DNA of 64,000 nt. Origin: an uncultured Myxococcales bacterium. GTDB taxonomy: Bacteria; Myxococcota_A; UBA9042; DTJE01. The notes beneath the pieces are model-generated. The model had not been told where the DNA came from, made no database searches, and saw only the letters and a program-made list of their open reading frames with translations. The translations under genes were made by a program, and so were the position numbers. Within the stretch, counting starts at the first letter, position 1. Every line of letters begins with the position of its first letter. Shown piece after piece: positions 1 through 8,698 of this stretch. Where the stretch lies: assembly GCA_937975765.1 (NCBI GenBank), contig CALJUR010000060.1, positions 17,191 through 81,190 of the forward strand, given 5' to 3'.

Positions 1-679
1 CGCCCACGGGCACCGACACCAGCATCACCTGGCCCGAACGGACGTCGGTGACCTCGCTGTAGAACCAGGAACCCGAGCGCAGCGAGACCTCGTGCCGGCC
101 CTCGGGCACGCGTCGCACCGTCACAGGCGTGGTGCCGGCCGCGACGCCGTCCACGGCCACCTCGGCGCCCGTGGGCTCGGTCAGGACGGTCAGGCTGCCG
201 GCCAGGCCCGAGGTCGCCGGGCGCAGGACCAGCCGGAACTTCGACACCTCGGCCTCGCGCAGTTCCACGAAGCCCTCGACGGACTCGTAGCCGGGCGCCG
301 CGGCCGAGACGGCCACCAGGCGATCGTCGCGCAGGCGCAGGAAGACGCGGCCCCGGCCTTCCGGGTTCCCGTCGATGCGGACGTCGGCGTGCTCGGGAAC
401 CGTCTCGACGAACAGGTAGGAAGTGCCCTTCAACGGGGAGGCCTTCCGGGAGCGGGCGCGCCCGTCGGCGACCGGGATCAGGGACTCCGCACCCGCGAAC
501 TCGCCCGCGACCGTGCGGGGGGCCTCGGCCACCGGCGCGGGGGCCGGTGCGGCCACGACGACCGGCGCGGGCTGGGGCGGCGGGTTCCTGGGCTTCGCGT
601 CGGCGGAACCCGCCAGGACCCACAGGGCCGCCATCCCCGCCAGGGCGAATCCCATCGAGCGTCGAACGTGGACGAGCAT
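1..679 (-). CDS. Exported PEGA-domain protein (3' end outside window)
   Basis: The frame is open to base 1, so only the first 226 residues are visible. The ATG at 679 follows a GGAGG box. A signal peptide comes first (hydrophobic about residues 9-24, Ala-rich cleavage zone), then a Pro/Ala-rich linker. Two PEGA-type beta repeats follow, around residues 90-140 (core VRIDGNPEG) and 175-225 (core VAVDGVAAGTTPV). PEGA repeats occur on exported proteins and their ligand is generally unknown. The design resembles the TPR/PEGA protein at 9657-10490. A good sigma-70 promoter lies upstream at 759-787. I infer a periplasmic or surface protein of unknown function. Confidence 0.8.
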   Translation of the reverse strand, partial: MLVHVRRSMGFALAGMAALWVLAGSADAKPRNPPPQPAPVVVAAPAPAPVAEAPRTVAGEFAGAESLIPVADGRARSRKASPLKGTSYLFVETVPEHADVRIDGNPEGRGRVFLRLRDDRLVAVSAAAPGYESVEGFVELREAEVSKFRLVLRPATSGLAGSLTVLTEPTGAEVAVDGVAAGTTPVTVRRVPEGRHEVSLRSGSWFYSEVTDVRSGQVMLVSVPVG

Positions 680-758
680 GCTGAACCTCCCTCGGCCGGC
701 CCCCGGGCGAACGGCACGTCCGGCACCGATCCGGATGCTGGTTTCAAAGACCGTGGCG

Positions 759-787
759 ATTCTTGCAGAGGGATCCGGGGGTGTCAA
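759..787 (-). promoter_or_regulatory. Sigma-70 promoter for the PEGA gene
   Basis: Reading the minus strand, -35 TTGACA (782-787) and -10 AAGAAT (759-764) are separated by 17 bases. They sit about 80 bases before the ATG at 679. Nothing else is evident between 680 and 876. Confidence 0.6.
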
Positions 788-876
788 CGGACTTCCCGGC
801 CCCGGGACGCCCTCCGGACGCGCGAAACCTCGCGCGCCCCGCCGGGCTTGGTAGACTACCGGAACGGAGGTGCGGG

Positions 877-3555
877 GTGCGGGCCGACGATCGCGAGGAA
901 CGGGGACACGGCGGGGGAGCCTTCCCTTCCCGGGTGGCCGCGCTGCTGGCCACCCTGGCGGTGGCCTGCGGGGGCGGACGGATCGGCGGCGACCTGCCGG
1001 CCGGGCCGGACGCCTCGGACGTGGCAACGGATGCCGACCCGGGCCTCCCGGACGACGGGTCTGGCGACCTGCCGGCCCGCGACGACTCGGCCTTCCAGGA
1101 CCTGCCCGCGGACGGCGACCCGGCGCCCGTCGACCTGCCCGGCGACCTCCCCGACCTGCCGGCACCCGACGGCCTGGACGCGACCCCGGAGGCGTACCCG
1201 GACGACCTCCCGGCGGACCTGCCCGATGCCCCGGCGGACCTGCCCGCCGACCTTCCGGACGATCCCGGACCGGCCTGTGACCCCGATGCCGGCCCCTGCC
1301 CGTGCACCACCTCCGACGAGTGCCCGGAAGGGACGTACTGCGACGGGACGACCTGCCTCCCCTGGGCCTGCACCCCCGGTTCCCGGTTCTGCAAGGACTC
1401 TCTGAGGATCCTGTGCGACCGGGACGGCGGCGGGATCACGATCCTGGAGGACTGCGACGACGGGAACCCCTGCACCCTGGGCGACGGCTGCGAGCCGACC
1501 CGGTGCCTGCCGCGGACCGCGATGGACTGCGACGACTTCAACCCCTGCACCGTGGACGCCTGCGACCGCAACACCGGCCTTTGCGTCTCGACGGCGGCGG
1601 ACGGCGTGGCCTGCCAGGACGGCGACCCGTGCACCTCGAACGACACCTGCATCGACGGCCGCTGCGTCGCCATCGGGGCCACCGACTGCCGGGACGGGAA
1701 CCCCTGCACCACCGACTACTGCACGTCGCTGCTGGGGTGCGTGCACCAGCCCGCGGACGGCCCGTGCGCCCCGTCCGCGGACCCCTGCGCGGTCGGCGGC
1801 GAGTGCCGGGACGCGGTGTGCCGGGATGTCGGGCCGGACTGCGACGACGGGAACCCCTGCACGATGGACGCCTGCGAGTCCGGGGCCTGCACGCACCGGG
1901 CAATCCCGGGGTGCGCGTGCGCCTCCACCGAGGACTGCGACGACGGCGACCCCTGCTCGACGGACGGCTGCCTCGACGGCCGCTGCGCGCACGGACCCGA
2001 GGTCCGGGAAGGCTGCTGCTCCACGGCCGCCGACTGCGACGACGGCGACCCCTGCACCCGGGATGAATGCGCCGGGTTCGCGTGCGCCCACGCCCCCGCG
2101 CCCGACCCGGCCTGCTGCGCCTCGCCGGTCCTGCGGGCGTCGCTGGACGGCGAGGGTTCCGACGGATTCCGGTGGGATGCCCCGGACGACCACGACGTGG
2201 GCTGGAGGCTGTTCGTGCCGCCCGGCGGGAACGGGCTGGCGCTGTACTTCGGCAACGCCGCGGGGACCGGCTACGGCACCGGAACCCGGGCGGCAGGGAA
2301 CGCCCTGTCCCCCCGGCTGGTGCTGCCGGCGGGCGTGTCGCTGGCCCTGTCCTTCCGGACCTGGCAGGACGTCGAGGCGGCGGCGGCACAGGATCCCTTC
2401 GCGGTCGAGGCGGTCGACGACACCGGCCGCTCCCTCGCGGTATGGTCCCGCCCCGAGGGCTTCCCGATGCGCTCGTGGCAGTCGATCGCGGCCGACCTGT
2501 CGCCGCTGGCCGGCCGCGCGATCCGGCTGCGCTTCGCCTTCGACAGCCAGGACGGCGTCGCGAACGACGGCGGCGGCGTGTTCCTGGACGACGTCACCGT
2601 CACCAGCCCGTGCCTGCCGACGGCCTGTGCGGTGGAGTCCGACTGCGTCGCGATGGACTGGCACGGCGCCTGCGACGGCTCGACCTGCGACTTCGGGCGA
2701 TCCCTGCAGCCGCTGGCCACGCACGGCCAGCCGCCCTCCCCCGTCGCCTTCGCCAGCCCCTCGGATGTCGCGGTCTCCCCCGACGGGACGACGGTCTACG
2801 TCAGCGATCGCGATGCCCACGTCGTGCAGGTGCTGTCCGCCGACGACGTCGCGGGTCCCGTCCTGGGCGGCTACGGCACCGCGCCGGGGCGGCTGAACCT
2901 GCCGCGCGGCCTGGCGGCGGCGGCGGACCGGGTGTACGTGGCGGACACCGGCAACCACCGCCTCCAGGCCTTCTCCCCGGGCGGCGCGCACCTGTGGTCC
3001 TTCGGCTCCCAGGGGGACGGCCCGGGCCGGTTCAACGATCCCAGGGGCGTGGCCCTGTCCGCCGACGGCGGGATGCTGTGGGTCGCCGACACCGGCAACC
3101 ATCGCGTGCAGGGCCTGACCCCGGCCGGCGTCGTGCACGTCGTGATCGGCGGCTACGGCAAGCTGGCCGGGCAGTTGCGCAGTCCCGCCTGCGTGGCGCC
3201 CCTGGGCGACGACGCGCTGCTGGTGTGCGACACCCAGAACCACCGGCTGCAGGTGTTCGGGACGAACGGGGCCTTCCGGGCCGTGGTCGCGCCGTCCGAC
3301 GGCGTGCCCCTGAACCAGCCTTACGGGGTCGCGGCGGCCGGGCCGGACGCCTTCTGGGTGTCCGACTCCTGGAACCACCGCATCGTCCTGATGGAAGCCT
3401 CGGGGCGGGTCCGGGACCGGTACGGGGAGTTCGGCAGCGGCGCCGGCGGCTTCGCCTACCCGCTGGGCATGGAGCCCGACCCGTCCGGCGGCCTGTGGGT
3501 GGTGGACAGCGGCAACCGGCGGGTCGTCCGGCTGGGCCGGGGGCCGCTGCCGTAG
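877..3555 (+). CDS. Lipoprotein with acidic linker, Cys-rich repeats and NHL propeller
   Basis: 892 aa from GTG at 877, chosen because GGAGG lies 6 bases upstream and the frame then gives a lipobox (LAVAC, Cys31). Visible order: lipid anchor; Asp-Leu-Pro-rich acidic linker (about 40-155); seven or eight Cys-rich repeats of the type CDDGNPCTxDxC (about 200-400), resembling the Dictyostelium CTDC repeat family; a jelly-roll-like segment (about 415-580, ending FLDDVTV); then at least five NHL repeats (about 625-885, cores VYVADTGNHRLQ and WVADTGNHRVQ). NHL repeats form a beta-propeller that binds proteins or ligands. I infer an outer-membrane-anchored adhesive or sensor protein. The n-region before the hydrophobic core is oddly acidic, so the start is not certain. 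It converges on the next gene. Confidence 0.8.
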   Translation: MRADDREERGHGGGAFPSRVAALLATLAVACGGGRIGGDLPAGPDASDVATDADPGLPDDGSGDLPARDDSAFQDLPADGDPAPVDLPGDLPDLPAPDGLDATPEAYPDDLPADLPDAPADLPADLPDDPGPACDPDAGPCPCTTSDECPEGTYCDGTTCLPWACTPGSRFCKDSLRILCDRDGGGITILEDCDDGNPCTLGDGCEPTRCLPRTAMDCDDFNPCTVDACDRNTGLCVSTAADGVACQDGDPCTSNDTCIDGRCVAIGATDCRDGNPCTTDYCTSLLGCVHQPADGPCAPSADPCAVGGECRDAVCRDVGPDCDDGNPCTMDACESGACTHRAIPGCACASTEDCDDGDPCSTDGCLDGRCAHGPEVREGCCSTAADCDDGDPCTRDECAGFACAHAPAPDPACCASPVLRASLDGEGSDGFRWDAPDDHDVGWRLFVPPGGNGLALYFGNAAGTGYGTGTRAAGNALSPRLVLPAGVSLALSFRTWQDVEAAAAQDPFAVEAVDDTGRSLAVWSRPEGFPMRSWQSIAADLSPLAGRAIRLRFAFDSQDGVANDGGGVFLDDVTVTSPCLPTACAVESDCVAMDWHGACDGSTCDFGRSLQPLATHGQPPSPVAFASPSDVAVSPDGTTVYVSDRDAHVVQVLSADDVAGPVLGGYGTAPGRLNLPRGLAAAADRVYVADTGNHRLQAFSPGGAHLWSFGSQGDGPGRFNDPRGVALSADGGMLWVADTGNHRVQGLTPAGVVHVVIGGYGKLAGQLRSPACVAPLGDDALLVCDTQNHRLQVFGTNGAFRAVVAPSDGVPLNQPYGVAAAGPDAFWVSDSWNHRIVLMEASGRVRDRYGEFGSGAGGFAYPLGMEPDPSGGLWVVDSGNRRVVRLGRGPLP

Positions 3556-3621
3556 GATCCCGGAGGGCCTGCCGGCCGGCGCACGGGACATCGTCGGGGC
3601 CGGGCGCGGGTGCCGGGGCCG

Positions 3622-6600
3622 TCAGCAGTCGTCCGTGGTGCAGCGCCATCCCGTCGGGAAGAAGTAGTGCCACCGGCAGCAGGCCTGCTTCCCGTCCGTG
3701 GAGCAGTTCCGGTCGTTGTTGTTGCAGTCGCAGTCCTCGGTGTCCAGCTGGTACACGCAGCCCGTCGAGGGATTGCACGAATCGGCCGTGCACTTCACGC
3801 CGTCGTTGCACCGGACGGCCGCCCCCGCGGTGCACTGCCCCGCGCGGCAGGTGTCCGGGGACGTGCAGGCGTTGCCGTCGCTGCACGGGGAGCCGTCCGG
3901 CACGTAGGTGTGGACGCAGCCCAGGGCCGGGTCGCATAGGTCGTTCGTGCAGGGATTCCCGTCGTCGCACGAGATCGGCGTCCCCGTGCACGTCCCGTCG
4001 ATGCAGGTGTCGCCCTTCGTGCAGGCGCTCCTGTCGTCGCAATCGCCCTCCACCGGCACGACGAGGCACCCCGACGCCGGTTCGCAGTACTCCTTCGTGC
4101 AGACGTTGTCGTCGTCCGGGCAGTCCACGGGCCGCCCCGGAACGCAATCCCCCATCGAGCAGGTGTCGCCCTCGGTGCAGAGGTTGCCGTCGTCGCACGG
4201 CTCGCTGTTCGGCAGGGCCACGCACCCCTGGGCCGGGTCGCAGAGGTCGTACGTGCACGGGTTGCCATCGTCGCACTCGACGACCCCGAAGAAGGCGCAC
4301 AGGCCGTCCACGCACGTGTCGCCCCACGTGCACGCGTTCCCGTCGTCGCACCTGCGCGAGTGGTTGGTGAACGTGCAGCCCTTGTCGGGCAGGCACTGGT
4401 CGTCGGTGCACTCGTTGCCGTCGTCGCACACCGGGGACATCGAACCGACGCACCTGCCATCCTGGCAGACGTCCACCAGCGTGCACGCGTCGTGGTCGTC
4501 GCACGCGTTGGCGTTGGGCGTGAACACGCACCCGAACGACGGGTTGCAGGAGTCGTCGGTGCAGTCGTTGCCATCCGAGCAGTCGATCTTCGTGTACCAG
4601 CAAAGGCCGTCTGCGGGGTTGCACGTGCCGAAGGTGCAGGCGTTCCCGTCGTCGCAGAGGTTCTTCTCGTGGATGCAGCCCGTGCCCGCATCGCACGAGT
4701 CGTACGTGCAGGGGTCGCCGTCGTCGCAGTCGATCCGGACGTGCTGGCAGCCGATGCCCGCCTCGCACGAGTCCGTCGTGCACAGGTCGAGGTCGTCGCA
4801 CGTCTTCCAGGCGCCGGGCACGCACTTCCCGTCCGAGCACACGTCGCCGGCCGTGCAGACCTCCCCGTCGTCGCAGGGAAGGGTGTTCACCGCGAAGGTG
4901 CACCCCGCCAGCGGGTCGCACGAGTCGGTGGTGCAGGGGTTGCCGTCCTCGCAGGTCGGCGAGCCCGTCCCGGCCTGGCACCGCCCGTCCGCGCACGAGT
5001 CGCCCAGCGTGCACCGGTTGCCGTCCTCGCACGGGGCCGCGTTCGGGGTGAACACGCAGCCCACGGCCGCCACGCACACGTCGTCGGTGCAGGGGTTCGC
5101 GTCGTCGCACGCCAGCAGGCGGTGCCGGCACACCCCGGCCGCCGAGTCGCACCGGTCGGTGGTGCACGCGTTCCGGTCGTCGCACTGGGCGTCGTTCACG
5201 CAGGTCACGCAGCCCTCCACCGGCGTGAACAGGCAGCCGGTCAACGGGTCGCACGAGTCGGTGGTGCAGGGGTTGCCGTCCGCGCAGGTGATGCCCATGC
5301 CGCCCTGGCACCGCCCGTCCGCGCAGGTCTCGCCCTGGGTGCAGGCGTTCCCGTCGTCGCAGGGACGGGTGTGCGGGACGTTCACGCACCGGTTCGTGTC
5401 CGGGTCGCACACGTCGTCGGTGCAGACGTTGCCGTCGTCGCAGTCCCCGTCCGCCGCGCAGGGCCGGCAGCCCGGGATCGGGTCCGCCACGCAGCATCCG
5501 ACCGCGGCCTCGCAGCGATCCACCGAGCAGGGGTCGCCGTCGTCGCAGTCGCCGGCCGACTCGCACGCGCCGACCTCCACCACGTGCACGCAGCCGGTGG
5601 CGGGGTCGCACGAGTCCGCGGTGCAGGCGTACCCGTCGTCGCACGGCGTCGGCCCGAACACGCAGCGCCCCGTCTCCAGGTCGCACACGTCCACCGTGCA
5701 AAGGCTGTCGTCCACGCAGTCGGCGTCCGCCGCGCACTTCACGCAGACCTGGACGTGCTGGCAGCCGAACGACGGGTTGCAGGAATCCTCGGTGCAGTCG
5801 TCCAGGTCGTCGCACGGGTCCTGCGTGTGCAGGCAGGTGGCATCGACCGGGGAGCAGGTGTCGATGGTGCAGGGGTTCCCGTCCTGGCACTGGCTGTCCG
5901 AGACGCACCCTCCGCAGCCGGGAATCGCGGCGTGGGAACAGGCTCCGGTGGCAGGGAGGCAGGAGTCCAGGGTGCACTCGTCGCCGTCGTCGCAGTCGAC
6001 CGGCTGGAAGACGCAGGCCGTCTCGACGCAGCCTCCCTCGACGCCCCGGGTGACCACGCAGGAGTCGGTGGTGCAGGGGTTGGTGTCGTTGCAGGCCCAG
6101 TCGGCCGCGCACGTCGCGTGGCAGAGGCAGGTGGACCGGCAGAACCCCTCTTCGAGGCACTCGTCCTCGGTGCACTCGTTCCCGTCGTCGCAGGCGGCGG
6201 CGTCCTGGCAGGCCACGCATCCGGCCATCGTCACGTTCGAGCACAGCCCCGTCGCCACGTCGCAGGAATCGACCGTGCAGGGGTCGTCGTCCAGGCAGTC
6301 CGAGGCATCGCGGCAGCCCGCCTCGACCTCGGGAAGGTCCACCGGAGGCGGGGCGTCCGCGATGTCCTCGGCATCCGCGACGTCGGTCGGCGGCACGTCC
6401 GGGACGTCCTCGACGTCGGGCGGCAGGATCTCGAACCCGTCCTCGGGCGGGACCACGTCACGAACGTCGGCCGGCAGGTCGGCCGGCAGATCGACCGGGA
6501 GGTCGACCGGCAGTTCCTCGGGGGGCAACAGGTCGTGCACCGCCGAGTCGTCGGCCTGCGCGGAATCCCCCGGGTCCTGCACCGGCAGGTCGCGAGGTCC

Positions 6601-6690
6601 GAACGCGTCCAGCCGCGGGGCATTCCCGCCATCGCAGGCCGCGAACGAAAGGACCGCCACGCACGCGATCCACCCACACGCCGTCTTCAT
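3622..6690 (-). CDS. Giant Cys-rich repeat lipoprotein (about 30 CTDC-like repeats)
   Basis: 1022 aa. The ATG at 6690 follows AGGAGG and opens a lipoprotein signal peptide (SFAAC, Cys19). Residues 20-120 form an Asp/Leu/Pro-rich acidic stalk. Almost all the rest is a tandem array of about 31 Cys-rich units of 25-40 residues built on CDDGNxCTxDxC, alternating with a CxxGxC-type half. The Cys residues fall in pairs, which suggests stacked disulphides and an exported rod-like protein. Similar units occur in the proteins at 877-3555 and 54870-57188. There is no catalytic domain. The C-terminus (CNNNDRNCSTDGKQACC) departs from the repeat. Function unknown; a surface stalk or adhesin is my inference. 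Confidence 0.85.
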   Translation of the reverse strand: MKTACGWIACVAVLSFAACDGGNAPRLDAFGPRDLPVQDPGDSAQADDSAVHDLLPPEELPVDLPVDLPADLPADVRDVVPPEDGFEILPPDVEDVPDVPPTDVADAEDIADAPPPVDLPEVEAGCRDASDCLDDDPCTVDSCDVATGLCSNVTMAGCVACQDAAACDDGNECTEDECLEEGFCRSTCLCHATCAADWACNDTNPCTTDSCVVTRGVEGGCVETACVFQPVDCDDGDECTLDSCLPATGACSHAAIPGCGGCVSDSQCQDGNPCTIDTCSPVDATCLHTQDPCDDLDDCTEDSCNPSFGCQHVQVCVKCAADADCVDDSLCTVDVCDLETGRCVFGPTPCDDGYACTADSCDPATGCVHVVEVGACESAGDCDDGDPCSVDRCEAAVGCCVADPIPGCRPCAADGDCDDGNVCTDDVCDPDTNRCVNVPHTRPCDDGNACTQGETCADGRCQGGMGITCADGNPCTTDSCDPLTGCLFTPVEGCVTCVNDAQCDDRNACTTDRCDSAAGVCRHRLLACDDANPCTDDVCVAAVGCVFTPNAAPCEDGNRCTLGDSCADGRCQAGTGSPTCEDGNPCTTDSCDPLAGCTFAVNTLPCDDGEVCTAGDVCSDGKCVPGAWKTCDDLDLCTTDSCEAGIGCQHVRIDCDDGDPCTYDSCDAGTGCIHEKNLCDDGNACTFGTCNPADGLCWYTKIDCSDGNDCTDDSCNPSFGCVFTPNANACDDHDACTLVDVCQDGRCVGSMSPVCDDGNECTDDQCLPDKGCTFTNHSRRCDDGNACTWGDTCVDGLCAFFGVVECDDGNPCTYDLCDPAQGCVALPNSEPCDDGNLCTEGDTCSMGDCVPGRPVDCPDDDNVCTKEYCEPASGCLVVPVEGDCDDRSACTKGDTCIDGTCTGTPISCDDGNPCTNDLCDPALGCVHTYVPDGSPCSDGNACTSPDTCRAGQCTAGAAVRCNDGVKCTADSCNPSTGCVYQLDTEDCDCNNNDRNCSTDGKQACCRWHYFFPTGWRCTTDDC

Positions 6691-6744
6691 CGTCGCCTCC
6701 TGCCGTCCCAGGATGGTACGAACCTTTTCACGGGCATCCCGCAT

Positions 6745-6773
6745 ACCTTACGCCGTCGGGAGGCACGGATCAA
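6745..6773 (-). promoter_or_regulatory. Possible promoter for the Cys-rich lipoprotein
   Basis: On the minus strand, TTGATC (6768-6773) and TAAGGT (6745-6750) are 17 bases apart. They lie about 55 bases before the ATG at 6690 and overlap the end of the upstream gene. The -10 match is modest. Confidence 0.35.
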
Positions 6774-7114
6774 TCGAAGGACAGCAGCGGTGCCAGCCTG
6801 CGGATCGTCCTGGCCCCGAATCCCTTCACCCGGCGCAGGTCGGACGGGCGCCGGAACGGGCGCTCCTCCCGGGCCGCGACCAGGGCCGCCGCCTTCCTCG
6901 GGCCGATGCCGGGAAGGCTCTCCAGTTCGTCCCGGGAGGCCCGGTTGATCGCGACCACGGCGCCCTGGGCCGCGGGGGAGGGGGCCGGTGCCGCGGGGAC
7001 CACGGCGGGCGGGACGGGCCCCGGGGGCGGGGGCGCCGGCGCCGCCGAGGCGGGCACGGAATGGGCCAGCGCGAAGGCGGCCAGGGTGGAGAACAGGACC
7101 AGCGACGTCGTCAT
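6770..7114 (-). CDS. ComEA-like exported helix-hairpin-helix protein
   Basis: 114 aa; ATG at 7114 behind GGAGGT. It has a signal peptide (residues 1-24), then a Pro/Ala linker (25-50), then one helix-hairpin-helix DNA-binding unit (about 53-114: AINRASRDELESLPGIGPRKA and the second hairpin KGFGARTIRRL). This is the ComEA/competence HhH pattern. ComEA proteins bind incoming double-stranded DNA in the periplasm during natural transformation. A ComEC homologue at 52389-54815 supports that role, although the two genes are far apart. A 19-base perfect hairpin separates it from the upstream TatD gene, so it may be transcribed separately. Confidence 0.8.
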   Translation of the reverse strand: MTTSLVLFSTLAAFALAHSVPASAAPAPPPPGPVPPAVVPAAPAPSPAAQGAVVAINRASRDELESLPGIGPRKAAALVAAREERPFRRPSDLRRVKGFGARTIRRLAPLLSFD

Positions 7115-7227
7115 CGAAACCTCCGGCAGCGGACGGCAGGAGAGGACTCGCAGGAGGCATGCCAGGGATGGATCCGTCGCAAGTACCGGAATGTGCAGGA
7201 GTCGATACGACACGACAAACCGGGCCG

Positions 7228-7246
7228 GGCTGGACGCCGTCCAGCC
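7228..7246 (-). terminator. Perfect hairpin after the TatD/radical SAM gene
   Basis: GGCTGGAC and GTCCAGCC form an 8-bp stem around a 3-base loop, about 30 bases past the stop at 7276. No strong U-tract follows (GGTTTGT about 9 bases later), so termination is only partly supported. The rest of 7115-7275 shows nothing recognisable. Confidence 0.4.
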
Positions 7247-7275
7247 GGTCCAGGACCCCGGGGCCCCGCGACGGT

Positions 7276-8673
7276 CTATCCCGGGTCGTCCAGGGGGCGC
7301 ACCCGGAACCGCACGCCCAGTTCGTCCTCGGCCAGGTGGCGGCAGGCCTCGATGTCCAGGCCGGGAAGGCCGACGACGCTGGCCGTTACGTCGGGGATGA
7401 CCTCCTTCGCCCGCCGCAGGAACGCGCACACGGCCGCGAAGGCCGACTCGCCGTACCGGCTGCGGCAGACGCCCGCGTAGGTGGCAGCATCCGGGGCGTT
7501 CAGGCTGATGCTGATCGCGTCCACCTTCCCGGCCAGTTCCCCCGGGACGTCCCGGCCGCTGACCAGGCTGGCCAGACCGTCCGTGTTGACGCGCACCCGG
7601 ATGCCCTTCGCCTTCACGCGCGCCGCCAGCTCGGCCACGACCTCCCAGCGCAGCAGGGGCTCGCCGTAGCCGCAGAACACGACCTCGCGAAACGACTCGA
7701 AGCCGGCCTCGACCATCGCCGCCCACATCGCCTCGGGCGCGGGGTCGGCGGGCAGGCGCAGGTTGTGGCCCTTGACGACCCAGTCCTTGAACTTGCTGCA
7801 GAAGGTGCACCGCAGCGTGCAGCGGTTGGTGACGTTGACGTACAGCGAGTCGCGGATCGGGTACGCCAGCCGCGGCGCCAGGGCTTCCTGTGCCTCGATC
7901 CCGAACAGCCGGCGCGCCGTCAGCGAGGTGATGCGCCCCACGTCCTCGGGGGTCAGCCCCTTCAGCCGCGCCACGGCCTCGCCCGCGTACCGCACGAAGG
8001 ACGGTTCGTTCTTCCGGCCCCGCATCGGCACCGGCGCCAGGTAGGGGGAGTCCGTCTCGACCAGCAGGTCCTCGGCGCGCAGCCCCTTCACCGCGTCCGC
8101 CAGCGGCCCCGCGTTGCGGAACGTGACCACGCCCGGGATGCTGATCTTGAACCCCAGGTCCACGTAGGCCTTCGCGGTGGCAAGGTCCGCCGTGAAGCAG
8201 TGCACGACACCCGGCGGCCAGGGAAGCCGCTCCTGGCGCAGCACCTCCAGGCACTCCGCGTGCGCGTCCCGGACGTGCAGCACCAGCGGCTTGCCGGCCT
8301 CGGCGGCGATCTGCACCTGCCTGCGGAAGACCGCCACCTGCCCCGCGCGGGACGACAGGTCGTAGTGGTGGTCCAGCCCGACCTCGCCGACCGCCACCAC
8401 CTTCGGGTCGCGCAGCAGGCGCTCGACGGCGGCGAACGACGCCTCGGTGGCCTGGTCGGCCTCGTGCGGGTGCACCCCGACCGCGGCCCAGATCGCCTCG
8501 TACGCCCGGGCCGTCGCCACCGCGCCCTCCATCTCGGAGGGGTCCGCGCCGGCGCCGATCGCCAGGATGCCATCCACGCCGGACGCGAAGGCCCGCGCGA
8601 CGACCTGGTCCAGGTCCTCGGGGAAGAAGCGTCGATCCAGGTGGGCGTGGGAATCGAACCACATGGCAGGCAT
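7276..8673 (-). CDS. TatD-family nuclease fused to a radical SAM domain
   Basis: 465 aa. Residues 1-260 are a complete TatD metal-dependent DNase: DSHAHLD at the N-terminus, GEVGLDHHYD (96-105), LHVRDAH (132-138), HCF (158-160) and ETDSPYLAP (206-214). Residues 272-465 carry a radical SAM core with CxxxCxxC cysteines at 285, 289 and 292, a GEP-like motif (CGYGEPLLRW) and later strand motifs. Known bacterial examples pair TatD with a 'TatD-associated' radical SAM protein; here the two are one chain. The substrate of the radical SAM half is unknown. Start codon uncertain: ATG at 8673 or 8664, neither with a strong ribosome site. The gene follows the RicT gene by about 25 bases. Confidence 0.9.
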   Translation of the reverse strand: MPAMWFDSHAHLDRRFFPEDLDQVVARAFASGVDGILAIGAGADPSEMEGAVATARAYEAIWAAVGVHPHEADQATEASFAAVERLLRDPKVVAVGEVGLDHHYDLSSRAGQVAVFRRQVQIAAEAGKPLVLHVRDAHAECLEVLRQERLPWPPGVVHCFTADLATAKAYVDLGFKISIPGVVTFRNAGPLADAVKGLRAEDLLVETDSPYLAPVPMRGRKNEPSFVRYAGEAVARLKGLTPEDVGRITSLTARRLFGIEAQEALAPRLAYPIRDSLYVNVTNRCTLRCTFCSKFKDWVVKGHNLRLPADPAPEAMWAAMVEAGFESFREVVFCGYGEPLLRWEVVAELAARVKAKGIRVRVNTDGLASLVSGRDVPGELAGKVDAISISLNAPDAATYAGVCRSRYGESAFAAVCAFLRRAKEVIPDVTASVVGLPGLDIEACRHLAEDELGVRFRVRPLDDPG

Positions 8674-8698
8674 CCCGGAGCAGCCGCAGATCGGCGGC

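Noticed and set aside
856..3591. 911-codon open frame on the minus strand
   Set aside because: Antisense shadow of the NHL lipoprotein; Arg/Gly/Val-rich translation with no motif, a usual artefact of very high GC.
3556..3621. GC-rich hairpins between two convergent genes as a bidirectional terminator
   Set aside because: Stems are short and mixed, with no U-tract on either strand.
3750..6300. Regularly spaced short repeats suggesting a CRISPR-like array
   Set aside because: They are codon-level repeats of a Cys-rich protein, diverged from each other and in frame; no conserved repeat-spacer structure.
3908..7480. 1190-codon and 862-codon plus-strand frames over the Cys-rich gene
   Set aside because: Antisense to a clear repeat lipoprotein; the regular Ser/Gln or Val/Ala patterns merely mirror the CDDGNPC repeats.
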